This document shows, one piece after another, positions 26,394 to 41,300 of a stretch of 64,000 nucleotides of DNA. The position numbers were made by a program, and so were the translations under genes. Every line of letters starts with the position of its first letter. The stretch's first letter is position 1. The DNA is from Heterobilharzia americana (Eukaryota > Platyhelminthes > Trematoda > Strigeidida > Schistosomatidae): positions 3,100,001-3,164,000 of the forward strand of contig OX104128.1 in assembly GCA_944470555.2 (NCBI GenBank), given 5' to 3'. The notes under the pieces are model-generated. The model worked only from the letters and a program-made list of their open reading frames with translations, ran no database searches and was not told the DNA's origin.

Positions 26394-29300
26394 TTAACTC
26401 TCGAAAAATAACCCTAGGCTTCACCATTGAAGGTCTATCTGTTCCTCGAAAACAGAAAAGAAACAGTCCAGTCGAATATGTACGAAAGTAAACGATTTAT
26501 GTACATTTCTTGATGGCCCTTGGAAGTTCCACACTCTTCTAGAGGGTCCTTTAACCAATATGAGTTTCACACATATGATCACGTGGTTTTCGCGGACGTT
26601 CAGCATGCTATGATTAGCTGTGAAGGGTTTTCAGGGATTCGCACGCTTCTTTGAGGAATCCAGAGGATACTGACGCACTTCATAACAGTTACTATCTAGT
26701 GACCAATTAGTGCATAGAATATAGTCGCACAGGAGGTCAATTACGTCTTGCGGACGAGTTACAATAGGCATAAAAAACATGTTCAGGGCCTTCTATCGAC
26801 TACCTCTACCCAACTTACATCTATCATAGTGCATTGCAATGATGAGTCTCCTAGTTTGGTGGCCACATTGCAAAACCATCGATATAACTCGATCAGCATG
26901 TAGGACTAGAAAACATAAGCAACTGTATTTCACTTGCCTGATCAGTTAAGATATCCATTTCTAACTACCTACCCACTGGTATTTACTGCCAGTAGAAAGT
27001 TTTATATTTCTAGTGTTAAGTTATTATATTAGATATATTGGCCTTAGCTCATAGCACAAACAACTCTGTAATGTAACTGATTTATGTGCAGCTGAATCTA
27101 TTTGATAAGTGAAAAATGCAATCAGACGATTGTTTTCGATAGCACTACTAATTATCATTAAAGTAGCCTATCGGTGTAGATGATGGGTGTATTCTGTACC
27201 GCCGAAACTAGTACTACATGCCCAACCAATAATTTCGATTTATTCAGTTAAAAATACAAATGAGAAAAACTGTTAGGATAAGCTATTTTGATGTTATAGC
27301 TTGTAATTTCCCATTGTTGATTAGACCTAACTAATAAATTGCTATTGGCATATAAGCTTGTCAGTCTGAACAGCATGACTCAGTGGACGTCAGATACTTC
27401 TAGATGAGTGGTCGGATTCCACTGCTAGCCGCCATCCATTATTAACAGAGTAAAAACTACACATAAATTTGACACAGTTTGGATTATTTTTCACTGTTGC
27501 CTACAAATCTCTCATGAGAATCTAAATACTGTCGTATTGATTCATTCAGAAAACTATTCCTGAAAATCCTATCAGTAAACATCCATTTTTGAATTCCTGT
27601 CTCAAATCGACTTCCTTCTGTTTCTTCAACCTTGATTTGTACTAATTTGTAGGTAATTGCGTCAACAATTCTTTAGGAATGGTCGATATCGTGTTCATGA
27701 GAACTCAAAGTTAGTGTAAGAGTTAAACTAGTAAGTCAGAAAAATTGAACACATCAAAGAGACACTACTTGTTAATAATGATCCTCTAAGTTTTATTCAA
27801 GTATCTATAAGGACTGATAAGAGGAAGAGTGTTAGTAGAGGTTGCGATATGTCTAAGAGAGAATTCAAATCCTTTGTAGTATCTCCGTATCAAGAAGGCA
27901 CATCGGAAACTTCTTGTAGAAATTTTAACAATACTGATATTAGGGTGGCGTTTAAATCCACAAACTTATTCAGAGAGAAACCTTGTAGGCTAAAAAGATC
28001 CAGTAAAGCCAGTTAAGAAAAATAACCTAATCTACCAAATACCATGTAATGTATACAGGTCACTGAAGCTGATCAACGTTAGTCAGAATAGCAGAACTCA
28101 GAAATATTTAGCAAAGCATACAATGGTAAACCCTATTAAAATGAGTAACTTAGAGAAAAACTCAACCATCGCTCTGCATGCACTGACCCATAATCACACT
28201 ATAGAACTGATGGGATAAGGTGGAAATCTTAAAATCCAATAGAGATAGCTAGGTGGAGGGAGAAACTGATTACAGAATCATTGTTCATTGGATCAACTAT
28301 CACCTAAACCATGTCACATATTGTAGATATCTGGGAACTTTTTACTACCATTTAAATAGACGAATGAACCGTTGAACTATAGAAAGGAATTTTGAACATC
28401 ATATGAATTATAATATGAACGATAAATTCCGCTCAAGACATCATCCAGTAAATTATACTGTATCACTGTGTGCCACATCAAATCAAGAGTATAATATGGA
28501 ATCAGAGTTAGTGTGTTGATCTTCATAGATATTATGTCGTAGATATCTTAATTATAAATGACTGAGTAATTAACTTGTACATGTGGAATAAGTTGTATAG
28601 GACTTAGAGTTGAGCTATTAAATCTGCGGTTACGATAACATTTGCCAACTTGGTGTGCAAAAGGCAAAATCAAAGTAGTAGAAAGTTTTTTCTTAGTACA
28701 GTTGGTAAATATAGACCATAATACAGATGTAAATACAGCTTTTTACTGTCATACACTGCACTGTAGTTTGCCAACACCTTCTGTACATATATGAAGCTGT
28801 AACAACCAGATTGACAAAATCTACATTCAGAAGGAACACATTCAATTGTTACAGACTATAGACTAAGAGTAAGTGCTGTCATCCATGTTCAATGTTTTCT
28901 CAGATAGGATCTAAGCTTCGTCGAGGTCACAGTCATGCCTTGCTGACGAATCTCAAAAGTACAAAACCTAGATCATGAAGGGTTTTGCTTTCGATTACCT
29001 CCATACAACTAGTATTATTCTTTTCTTTCACTGTCACACTCTACATAAGCATATAATTCAGCTTGACACTGATAAATTTGATAAGAAAAACTGATTTCCT
29101 TATATTCCCTAGTTCCTATTCCATTTTGAAAATGTATTTGCCTGAGTCTTGATCTGTTTTTATGCATAACAATTTCAACATATAACTACAGGATCTACTG
29201 GAAATTTTTTGAAAAGAATATATTTTGTTCGTTATTTTTTCAGGTTATTTGTCCCTTGGGTTCCCAGTGGAACATAGGGATTCAGTAGCACGCCTCCATT

Positions 29301-32300
29301 GCACTCTGTTCTCTGCAAACTTTTCAACCTAGTGCCACGTCTACCCATAACCTTTCATTTCTTCCTCACACCATCTCACCCATGTTACCCTTGGCACCAA
29401 CGCCCAACTTGTCCTTTCCCATCTGTGTTCCACTCGAGGGACTGGCCTGGTTCATTATATTCCCAGTCAGTCTTCTCAGTGTATACCCAATCCATCTCCA
29501 CTTCCTTCTCCTGCATATTTGTTGGGTGATAGGTTCTTGGTTGGTTCATTCCCACACACAGTTCCCTGTTGCTTATTCTTATTGTTCTGGCCACCTGATT
29601 TTCAGTATCGAGCCAGCGTCGGCAATAGTTGATGAATGTCTGTAGTTTGTTGGGAATGCTTTTCGTAGCGCGCCAAGTCTCTTAAGCATTTAGAACCACT
29701 GACTTGTTCATAGTATCGTTGAATTCATAGAATGAGAATTTTTAAAGGTTTTAACACGTATAATCCTGATTTGGAAGATGATTTTACTTGAAGGGAATAA
29801 TGTTGTAGAAACTAAGAAAACTTGATTCAATCAAATATGAATGAATATTTCATACTATCTACAATTATGATTCTTCCCATGGTTTTTTTAGCATTAAAAT
29901 AGTATTTAAAGCTCCTCAATCCATTTTAGCTGATGGTGAAAGGTCTAGTACTTCAGATGGAATGACTAAACTTTAAGATATATATATATATATTCACTTC
30001 TTACTCTGTAGAATTGTATTTCATGCTCTTCGAATTTCGGTTGTTGTCCACTATCAGAGAAGTTATTCACCTCCATTAAGCCAATGAAGTATTTCTTCGT
30101 GTTTGGAATTGGTATAGCAAGAGCAAATGGTACTGACTGATGATTTACGTTGAATTCTGTATCATTATACACAGATGTATTCTGTGATTCTTTGTTCAAA
30201 TTAGAGAATTTTTTAATGTTTGACATCTCACAATGGACTAATGTTGATCCAGTTCTTAGACACTAAGAGGAAGAAAGAGAATAAGCTTAGAGATATGTAG
30301 TATTTATTATTATAGATGTGATAAATTTTCTGAAGCAAAAACACTTGATAATGATGGATCGTGGCTAGCAGTGGAATCCAGGATGCACATTTCATCCCAT
30401 TTGAGACTCATCAACTGTATGTAACTGCTTCCCAGTGCAGAGTGTTGTTTCCCCCGGGATTCGGAATCACGAGCGATCGCTTCAAACGCCAGATTGCTCT
30501 CCACTACACCACCGAGTCATGATAGCCACTTCTTGTGCGATGGGTATAGCGATTCGTATAATTTTTCTTATATCATACCGGCGTTGATTGATCCGAATCG
30601 ATCAGTCTTTATCGGTATATGGTATCGTGTGCGAATGCCTCGATATTACCTGTGTTCTAATTATATCAACAATTATACTAAAACTATACCCATCGCACAA
30701 GAGGTGGCTATCGTGACTCGGTGGTGCAGTGGAGAGCAATCTGGCGTTTGAAGCGATCGCTCCTGATTCCGAATCCCGGGGGAAACAACATCACTGCACT
30801 GGGAAGCAGGTACATCCAGTTGATGAGTGCCAAATAGGACAAAATGCGCATCCTGGATTCCACTGCTAGCCACTATCTATCATTAACATAATTAGAACGC
30901 AGGTGATATGAACGCATCCGCACAGGAGCCCATATGCCAATAGAAGCCGATCAATTCGGTCCAATCAACGACGGTATCATATAAAACAACTATACTACTT
31001 AAATAATGTTAGTGAAAAATCGAAACGCTTTGATTATCACTGTAAACCAGTTACACCTTAAGACGCTTACCTGAGTTAGTAAATCCGATTTTTGTTTCTC
31101 TGGAGATTTACCAAGTACACTTTCAGCATCTGAATCTGGTATAGCTGCTACATACTGTAAACAGTATTGTGTATCGATACTTGATGATAGCATATTTTCA
31201 TTGATTGTAGGACAAAGTATAGCAATTTTAACACCAATCTGTTTTTGTCCACCATGCTTTAATGTATCTTTTACAAGTATCTTTTTTTCGAAAAATAGAA
31301 GATGAAAACAAAGTATTGCAATCAAAATACTATTGGTTAGAAGTAATTATAGTCACAACACCATGATCTTATCATTTGTTGATAGTTGTAATACTGGATA
31401 GAATTGATCCACATCTGTCAGCTGATAGGTTCTGATGGTGATACCACTATACTGCATGAATATCCTGGATTCTGCCACGAACCATTAGGAAAATAAAATG
31501 GAATGGATATTCATGCAGTATCGAGGCATCCATATAGGAGACCAACTTCCAATAGAGGTCGATCAATCTTCTCCAGTAAAATAATATAGAATTATAAGTA
31601 TATCAAAAAATGACTCAGTGGTCTAGTGAGTACGGCTTAGGTGTTTGAAGCCATGGATATGAGGTTTGAGTTTCAATGGGGACAACATCACCGAATGGGG
31701 TACAAGTATATCCAACTGATGAGTTCCAAATTGGACGAAAAGCGCTTCTTGAATTCCACTGCTAGCCACAACCAATTCAGTTATAGCAACATGATCTGTT
31801 ACAAAAGTAAGCACAACATATCATCTAATCATACACATACATGCTGTCAGTTTCCAGTGGAAGTAACCTTCCAAGGTTTAAAATGATGGTGTTCGATTAG
31901 CCAGACTCATGTATGTCCACCAGGCGTGTCTGATTAACGTGGATAAGCATATTCAGCATGTTTGTAACATGACTGACTCTCTCACAAAAACTGTCTGATA
32001 TTTCATTAGCTATTCATTCAGATATCTCATGAAATACTTATTATGTGTTGGCTGTTGGAAGTCAAATAACAGTAACAACGTCCAACCGATTTGTTCCCAG
32101 TATAAAACAGCAAAATACAGCGCCGTTCTAGTGTCATATCATTTAGCTTGATGGGCATAATACAAAGCGTAACTGATGCATTTTGATTGATTCAGAGCGT
32201 ACAAGACTACAAAGCCTTATTGGTTCAGTCTTGGCGACTAATTTGCATACTTACTATACTTCATACTTCCATAGTTTATCTCACTGACTGTAAATAAGAG

Positions 32301-35300
32301 TCAAAAAAATAACAAAACTGACTCCGTTATGCAAATTTTAGAGTAAAGAAATGAAAGGAAATACATAAGGGGAATAAAGGAATCTCAAAGGACATTCTTG
32401 TGTGATAGATACCAGGGTTTGTATAATATTTAAAGATAGGTAATAGCACCGTAAGTAGCTGTTTTCGATATCTTGTATACTTATAACAGGTAAATTGGCT
32501 GTAGTGCTAGAAACATTAGTTATTAATGTAGTAATTCAAACCATTATTTGCTGCTTAAAACAACTATATTACCTAATTCAAATTAAGCCGATGAAATTTC
32601 TGCACGGATACAAAAGGCTCGATTGGCTTTTGCCAATTTGCGCCACCTATGGCGCCGCCGTGATATTCGTTTGTCTATTAAAAGTCCTTTCTTCTCGTAC
32701 TTTATATTTCTTTTGACTACATTCACTTATCTTCATCCTTCACCTCACTACTTTTCTACTTGATGTACTGATATGAGGTGTGGCAACTCGGACCGTTACG
32801 CAGTAGTGCCTGGTCCTATGTTGATAATGATGATGATGATGATGAATTCAAATTAAAAGTTTGTGAGGATATACTGATTTTCACATTGGTATTCATCGAC
32901 TTTGAAAAGGCTTTTGACAGCGTCGACCAACAAGTAATTTGGCTGGCACTTGCTTCAACACTACGCAATACCACAAACATTTATCAACCTCATTCAACAA
33001 CTATGTGAAGACACCACATGACAAGTAATTCACAATGGGAAGCTCAGTGATGCCTTCGAGGTGAAGTGAAGACAGCAAGGAGTAAAACAAGGCTGCCGTC
33101 TACTATCACCCATGATACTCCTGATTGTGGTCGACTGGACTGGATCATGCAGCAAACAGTGACCAGCGAGAAGAGGGGGATACGCTGCACCGATGAAAAC
33201 AATCTAGAAGATTTCGATTTCGCCAATCATCACTTGTGTCTGATGTCTTGTAGCATAAACTTGAAGATCTACAAGCGAAAACTAACAAGTTGTCAGAAGA
33301 GGTGAGGCAGTGGAGGAATACGGGACTTCAAGTGAATATAGAGAAGACAGAGGTAGAGGTGATGAAGATACCCAACCAACAACAAACTCAAATTACCATC
33401 AACGGAAGAAACATAAAGGGAGTTGTGTCTTTCACCTATCTAGGCAGCACTGTTTCAACTACAGGCGGCGGTGGCACAGACGAGGATATCAAAGTCAGAA
33501 TCGGAAAAGCAAGAGAGGCGTTCATTGGCCTGAAACCAATGTGGAGATCTTCTGCACTCTACTCAGAAACAAGCGTGAACAACATCCGGACTTTCAACAC
33601 CAACGTCAAGTCAGTGCTTCTGTATGACTCAGAGACTTGACGCGTTACGAAAGGTATTTCCAACAAACTACAGATATTCATCAGCAACTGCCACCTACGC
33701 TAGCTCGTTACTGAAGATCAGATGGCCTGAATAATAAGAATAAGCAACAAGGAACTGTGAATGTCAACGAACCAACCAACAACCTATCACTCAACAAATA
33801 TGCAGTGGAAGGAAGTGGAGATGAATTGGGCGACTAGTTGGGCGTCCGAGGCGAGGGTGACATAGAGGAGATCGTGCGAAGAGGAAATGAGAGCTTCTGG
33901 GATGTCGTGGAGCCAGGTTCAAAAGATTTCAGAGAACAGAGTGCACTGGAGACGTGCTACTGAATCCCTTTGTTCTATTAGGAACCCAAGGGACAAATAA
34001 TAATAATAATTCATCAAAGATTGACATCATTTTGACAACCATTGAATACCCGGTAGTATTGGAAAGTTGTTTCATTCTATTTGTCTAGTACTGTCATATT
34101 TTCAATCGTTTTCAAAATAACTTGAATACTATTGGAAAGTTTTCATTTCTGGTCGTTTATAAGCCAAGAAAAACTCACTTTTACGTTAAAAGTATTATAA
34201 GTATTTCGATAGTAGTCTTTTCCTATTAGTTTGTTGATCATACGTACCACAAAATGACACAATTTACCGACCATATTCATATCATCGTAATTCTATAACT
34301 TTCAGACGTGGTTTACGTATTACTAGTCACGATTAGTAGAATTCTTTATTTTTCTGCAACAGGTGTTGAATCATTCCTATTGGATAGATTTGGTAACGAT
34401 TCCATGAACAGACATTTGGTTATCAGTCTCTCTTTCCATCCTACAATAAAAAAGTTTGTCTGTAGCTATGCGTGCAAATGCATAAGACCATACAACTAGG
34501 TGGGATAGAACGACAATCCTCAAAACTACTTCACTTTGATGCAGTGAGAGATTCACGATGGAATCTTTGTCAATTGAACTAACTTTAAATACACCAAGTA
34601 GGAATAATGAAATCATCTACTGCTCATATCAGATAGAAGAAGACAGAAAAAAACCCATAAATACCATGTCTTTAAGTTGTGAAGTTACCGTCACATGATT
34701 GTGAACAATAAATTGCACACTCATTGGTTACTTGAGGGTAACTAGCTTCACGTAGTATAGTCCTAAGTGCAGATGAAATTCTGTCGATCACTTTGCAATA
34801 TGGTCGCCAAGCTAGGAGACTCGCCATTGTAGTGCTCTGAGTTACATGTTAATTAGATGGAGGTAATCGCAGAAGTCCCTAGACTTAGATTTCGTGCTTT
34901 TGGCACTCACCAGCAAGACGTATCTCCAACCTGCCTCGTGGCCACATTGCGAAATTATAGGCAAAACTCCGTCAACATTTAGGACTAGACAACATGAAGT
35001 TGGTTACTATCCAGTGATCAGTCAACACACCTAATCTAGTCCCACAAGAGGTTAATCGAGGTCAAAGTAGTTCAGCGGTAATATCTCTAAATGCGACACT
35101 GGATAAAGCGGGTTCGAATCTCAAGCTGAATACCGTTTCCATAGAGGTTACTGATACCCTTTGCTGACGAGTGCCAATAAGCATGAAACCTTGGCCCAGG
35201 GCTTCCTGCCGATTACCTCCGTTCAACTAACACAATTAATTGTATCTGAAAAGTAATGCAATAAACAACGCTGTCTCAATGTGTGATACATCTCATAACT

Positions 35301-38300
35301 GGTGGAGAATATTTGTAGCTCAGGTGGATGGTCTTGGTTGTATTGTGTTCTCTCAGGTGGCTTGTTTAGTCATGGAACTCCCATCGTCTTTCCATACGAC
35401 ATCACCAACACTAACTTCAGTATGAAGTGAGCTGTCAATATCTCTCCGTCAGTGAGTGATTTAGTGGCTTGCTCTGATGTTGTGGTCTGCGATTGGTTGT
35501 TTCCTTCGATTGTTGTCTCATCGACTGACTGTATAGACTTTCCTGTTGGCTGTCTGTCTGCTTGACCTCTGACCTTCCTGTCGCTTATCATTTTTCTTAT
35601 TGGTTGGGTGGTTATCATTTACATGAACACCAATTGGCTATTAAACGTCACAACATTTCATCACTCATTTCAGTCCATGTGGATTACAACTATGGACATG
35701 AATTCAATTTCGACAATTTAGAAATCTTGGTCGGAGAAGGGAAACACAAAGAATATCAGAAAATTCTTAGACGCTTGGCATTCAGGTCAGTCAGTCAGTC
35801 AGCAATCAACAGATGTATAGATGTATACTCAATCTATCAACCAATAACAAAGATGATAAACGACAGAAAGGTCAGAGGTCAAGCAGACAAAGAGTCAACA
35901 GGAAAACCTATACAGTCAATGACACACTAATGAATGGAAACATCCAGTCACGAACCACTTCATCAGGTCAAGCTATTAAATAGCTGGTGGAGAGATAATG
36001 ACATTTCATTTCATAATGAAGTTAGTGCTGGTGATGTCTAGAAAGACGATAAAAACTCTGCGACTAAACAATCCGGCTCAGAGAACACAAAACAACCAAG
36101 ACATCTAATAAATCAACTAAAATGGAATTACATTCTACCGTAGTGCCCGAGTTTTACTCATATATAGATTTTTTTTCCCTTGGGTTCCTATTGGAACATA
36201 TGGCTTGAGTAACCTGCTTACATTGTACTCTCTTCTCTGCAGTCTTTTAAATCTGACGCCACGTCTACCCACAACCTTTCATTTCTTCTTCATATGATCT
36301 CCTCCATGTCACCCTCGGCACCGACGCCTAACTGGTCGTTTCCCCCTTGTATTCCACTCAAGTGAGTGGCCTGGCCTGGCTCATGATGTCCCCGAATGGC
36401 TTTCTCAGTGTTTTGCCCAATCCATCTCCACTTTCTTCTCCTGCATATTTATTGGGAGATGGGTTCTTGATTGTTTCGTTACCAGAGTTTTTAATATGTA
36501 GATGCGTACCACTAATAAGGAAAATTAAATCATTGTAATTTTTTTTTAAATTCCATCGTGTAAACCAAAAACGTCACAGATCACTAAATTCTATTTAACT
36601 AATTCTTGGCCAGGTAACGTTAATTTTCTCAGAAACCCTTCCTGTCATCTATTTCATACACTGTTACATCGAAACTTTCAAATATTATTATTATTATTAG
36701 TCCCTTGGGTTCCTAGTGGAACATAGGGCTTCAGTAGCACGCCTCCAGTACACCCTGTTCTCTGAGATCTTTTGAACCTGGTCCCACGACAGCCCACAAG
36801 CTCTCATTTCCTGCTCGCACGACCTCCTCCATGTCACCCTCGGCACCGACGCCCAACTCGTTGCTTCCCATGGGGATTCCACTCGAGGGCCTGACGCGTG
36901 ATGTCCTCCGTCGGCCTTCTCAGTGCATGGCCAATCCATCTCCACTTCTTCCTGCATATTTGTTGCGTGATAGGTTCTTGGTTGGTTCGTTCCCAGAGTT
37001 CCTTGTTGCTTATTTTTTCTGGCCATCTGATCTTCAGCAGCGAGCGTAAGCAGTTGTTGATGAATGTGTGTAGTTTATTGGAAATACCTTTCGTGACGCG
37101 CCAAGTCTCTGAGCCATACAAGAGCACTGACTTGACGTTGGTGTTGAAAATCCGTATCTTGTTCCGCATGCTGAGTGCAGAAGATCTCCACACTGGTTTC
37201 AGGCTAATGAATGCCTGTCTTGCTTTTCCGATTCTGACTTTGACGTCCTCGTCCGTCCCGCCTGTAGTTGAAACAGTGCTTCCTAGATAAGTGAAGGAGG
37301 TTACTTCCTTCAAGTTTCTCCCGTTGACGGTGATTGGAGTTTGTTGTTGTTGTTGTTGATGGTGGTGGTGCGGTATCTTCATCACTTCTGTCTTCTCTAT
37401 ATTCACCTGAAGTCCCGTCTTCGCTGCCCTGCCCTTCTATCAATTTGTTAGTTTTTGCCTGCAGATCTTCCAGTTTGTGTGACATTAGGCATAAGTCATC
37501 GGCGAAATCCAAGTCTTCTAGGTTCTTTTCCGTTGTCCAGTGTATCCCCCTCTTCTCGCTGCCTACTGTTTGCTGCATGATCCAGTCCACCACAATCAAG
37601 AATATCATGGGGGATAGTAGGCAACCTTGTTTTACTCCTACGACTTCACTTCCATGGCATCACTGAGCTTCCCATTGTGAATTACTTGGCATGTGGCATC
37701 TTCATATAGTTGTTGAATGAGGCGGATAAAGGTTTGCGGTACTCCGTAGTATTGAAGCAGTTTCCAAATTACTTCTCGGTCGACGCTGTCAAAGGCCTTC
37801 TCAAAGTCGATGAAGTTGAGGTGGAGAGGTGATTGCCATTCTATGCTCTGTTCTATGATGATACGAAGCGTTGCAATTTGGTCTGCACATGATTTGTACT
37901 TCCTGAAGCCAGCCCGCCTGTTCCGGTCGTAGTTTTAAATCCAGTGCATCTTTAAGCCTCTCCAGGATGATGCGGCTGAAACTTTCAAATGAACAAGGAA
38001 ATTAATCACTGAAAAAGAAGCAACTGGTTCAAATTGAACAAAGCATTCATTATCATCATCTTTATGTATACTGATGTATACATACCACATGATTATTTCT
38101 TACTTTCGATTATGAGATTAACAGTGAATCCAGTTCATAGCATTCAATAGTTAAAATTATAAAGCCTAGCCAGTTAAAATAGGTCATCATCAGCCTAATT
38201 TTATAGGCTTAAATCAAACAGCTAGTGACAGGATTATTTGCTCTTTGACTACCTTTTCTAAACAGTAGAATATTCCCTGCACTAGTTCAGCTTTCCATTT

Positions 38301-41300
38301 CAATTTTCAAAGGGAAAAATGTATGTGTTCTTTGGTTTCAGTTACAAAGTTTATTCACAATTAAATAACGAAAATATTGACTGGTTGGTTGTAATCTGTA
38401 GGAAGCCATGCTTAACTTTGGTATCATACTTGCTGGTACTCGTCAGCAAGGAGTATCTGCAAATTTGAGGGAAATGATGTCCCCTCTGGGATAGAAACCT
38501 GTTCTATTCGTTGTTTTTTTTCAGCCTAAGCTATTAGGTCCGGTTACTGAAGAGTAAACAACTCCATACTGTTTGTAGTAACGTCATTGACTACAAGACT
38601 GAATGATGTAGGTTCGAATATCAGACAGGACATCAGTCCCCTGAAAGTTACGGGGACGCCTTGCTGACAAGTGTCAACAATCATGAAACCTACATCACGC
38701 AGGGCTTCCTGTTGATTACCTCCAACCAACTAAAATCCATAAACGTGCACCGAGATGGTGAGCTTCCTAGCTTAGTTACCAGATTGCAAAATAGTATAGA
38801 ATTCGATCAGCACTAAGGATAATACAACATGAAGTTGGTTGCTCTCCAGTGAGCAGTTTGCGTATGCTATGTTACTATTTCTTCTGAATAATACCAAAAA
38901 CGAGAAGAAATCAGACATTTACTACTGATTACTACTTTCCACCAAACAAGTTTTATTTATAAAAAGTAATAAAACATACTTGGAAAATTGATTTGTAAAC
39001 TAATTCCATTGAATTACTGTAAGAATTTTGAGCAGCGTTTATAATTTTTTGTATCCATTCTCTTCGTATTTCACATCTAATTTTATTCGACATATTCTCT
39101 ACTAACTTCTTATTTAAGTAGTCTAAAAATTTTTCTAAACAGCTTAGGTCAAATTCATCATGCCCACTAAGATATTCATCACTTTTAGGCCAAAATATAT
39201 CATCTAGTAGAATTTTGAAGTGATTTAGGCTTATTTCAACTGTTTTCTCTGGATAATAATGATATAAACTGGATAACTGAGCATTTGAATGATCGAGATC
39301 TGAATGAACACTGATTTGTTCGAATGACGGTATTGTACTGCAAGTTACAGTGGATGTTGTTGTTGTTGTTGTTTGATCTGTCTGTAGTGTAGACTGTCGA
39401 GATAAATGTCTACTTGCAGTGAGTTGGAGTATGGTAAATAAATCTGATTTGGCTGAAAAGAAGATAAAATGAAATAACAGAGATATGAATTTTCTTCAAT
39501 TAACTAGGCACCAAGCCTTCGAGTGGAATCCAAAGGGGAAACGATGAGTTGGGCATCCAGGTCGAGGGTGACATGGAGTAGATCATGTGAGGAAGAAATG
39601 AAAGCTTGTAGGTAGATGTGGTTCCAGGTTGAAAAGACTGCAGAGAACAGAGTGCAGTGGAGGCATTCTACTGAATCCCTATGTTCCACTAGGAACCCAA
39701 GGGAAAATAACAATATATAATAATAACCATAAAACTTTGTGACAACTTTCTGCGTTGAATGAAAGCTTTTCTATCCAGTTAAGTTCTTTTCATCTAGGAA
39801 AGAATTTTTTATTTCATCTTCAAAAATTATATGTCATCGCGAAGTCTGAAGATTGTGGATTCGATTTCAAGCAGGGTTATGTGTCTGGACGGCTGAGGAG
39901 TCTCATTCTGAGACAAAACAGCTGTCCAGTGCTTCCAGATTCTCAGTATTTCTCCAACAGATGTTAGCTTGTGATAAATATCACTTCGAATTCAAATTTG
40001 TGTTGGACTAGTGTGTACTGCAGTGGTGTGTAGTATCACAGTACAGATCCCTCAAAAGCGTAATATTTTCAGGAAACTTCATAGTATACTAACATATCCT
40101 TAGGTTTTAAGAAAGTTACGTGACTATACATTTTATCATCAGACTTGCTAAGATGAAAAAACATGGATATATATATATATATAAGTTTATGTTAAATGAA
40201 TAAATATTTTGTTCATTTTGGTGTTTCTTCTTTTGATAAGAAAAGAATGACCTGCCGATGAGATCTGAAGGTTATTGTTTGATAACCTACATAAGTGACA
40301 TCAATCCAAGTTATGTCAGATTATTATTATTTTTTTTCCCTTGGGTTCCTAGTGAAACATAGGACTCCAGTAAGACGTCTCTATTCCACTCTGTTCTCTG
40401 CAGTCTTTTCAACCTGAAACTACATCTACCCACAAGCTTTCATTTCTTCCTGACGTGATATCTTGCATGTCACCCTCGTCTTGGACGCCCAACTCGTCCT
40501 TTCCCCCTTTGGATTCTACTCGAGTGTCTGACCTGGCAAGTGATGCCTTCTCAGTGTATATGCCTAATCTATCTCCACTTCCTTCCACTGCATATTTGTT
40601 GGGTGATAGGTTCTTGGTTGGTTCGTTGCCAGAGACCGCTCCTTGTCGCCTATTCTCATTATTCTGGCCATCTGATCTTCAGTATCTAGCGGGCATAGGC
40701 AGCTGTTGATGAATGTTTGTAGTTTGTTGTAAGTACTTTTCTTGATGCGTCAAGAGTTATGTCAGATACAACCAGCTAAATAACTGGATTGAATTTCAAT
40801 ATTGTACCTTGTTATTTGAATGGGTTGATACTAAACTGGTTTTATCCCTGGAATCAAAGTTCCTTAGACATTGAATGAACTTGATATTTCCTTGTATGTT
40901 TCAGGTCAGGATTTCGAAAGTTCAAGGTCACTTAAAGTCAATCAATAGAATTTAATGAACTAGTGCTACAAAGATTTGGTAGAAAAGCTTACAAAACATA
41001 CATATTCTATTATTATAAATTATGGTTATGAATAATGTACAACTCCCTCATGTCATTCAGAAGTATGTTGAGAGTGAGTTGTTTTCAGAGCGTTACTCCT
41101 AGCTCAGAGAGCAACTCAATTTGAACATCCATACCCTAAGCTACAAATATTCGCCATACTTTGATTTAAAAAGTATATTTGTACAGTTTATTTATGGATT
41201 TCAGGAAAAATACAATTTTTTATGATCTTTAATGAATAGTTTTTTTTTAGAAATTTCATATTATTCATTTGACGCCTTCTTCTTCTTCTTATATTTCTAT

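Noticed and set aside
35562..35930. 122-codon plus-strand frame as a possible host gene
   Set aside because: [10 protein letters not shown]…YGHEFNFDN…INRCID is the C-terminal part of a GIY-YIG retroelement protein, and the frame is embedded in a foldback of that element.
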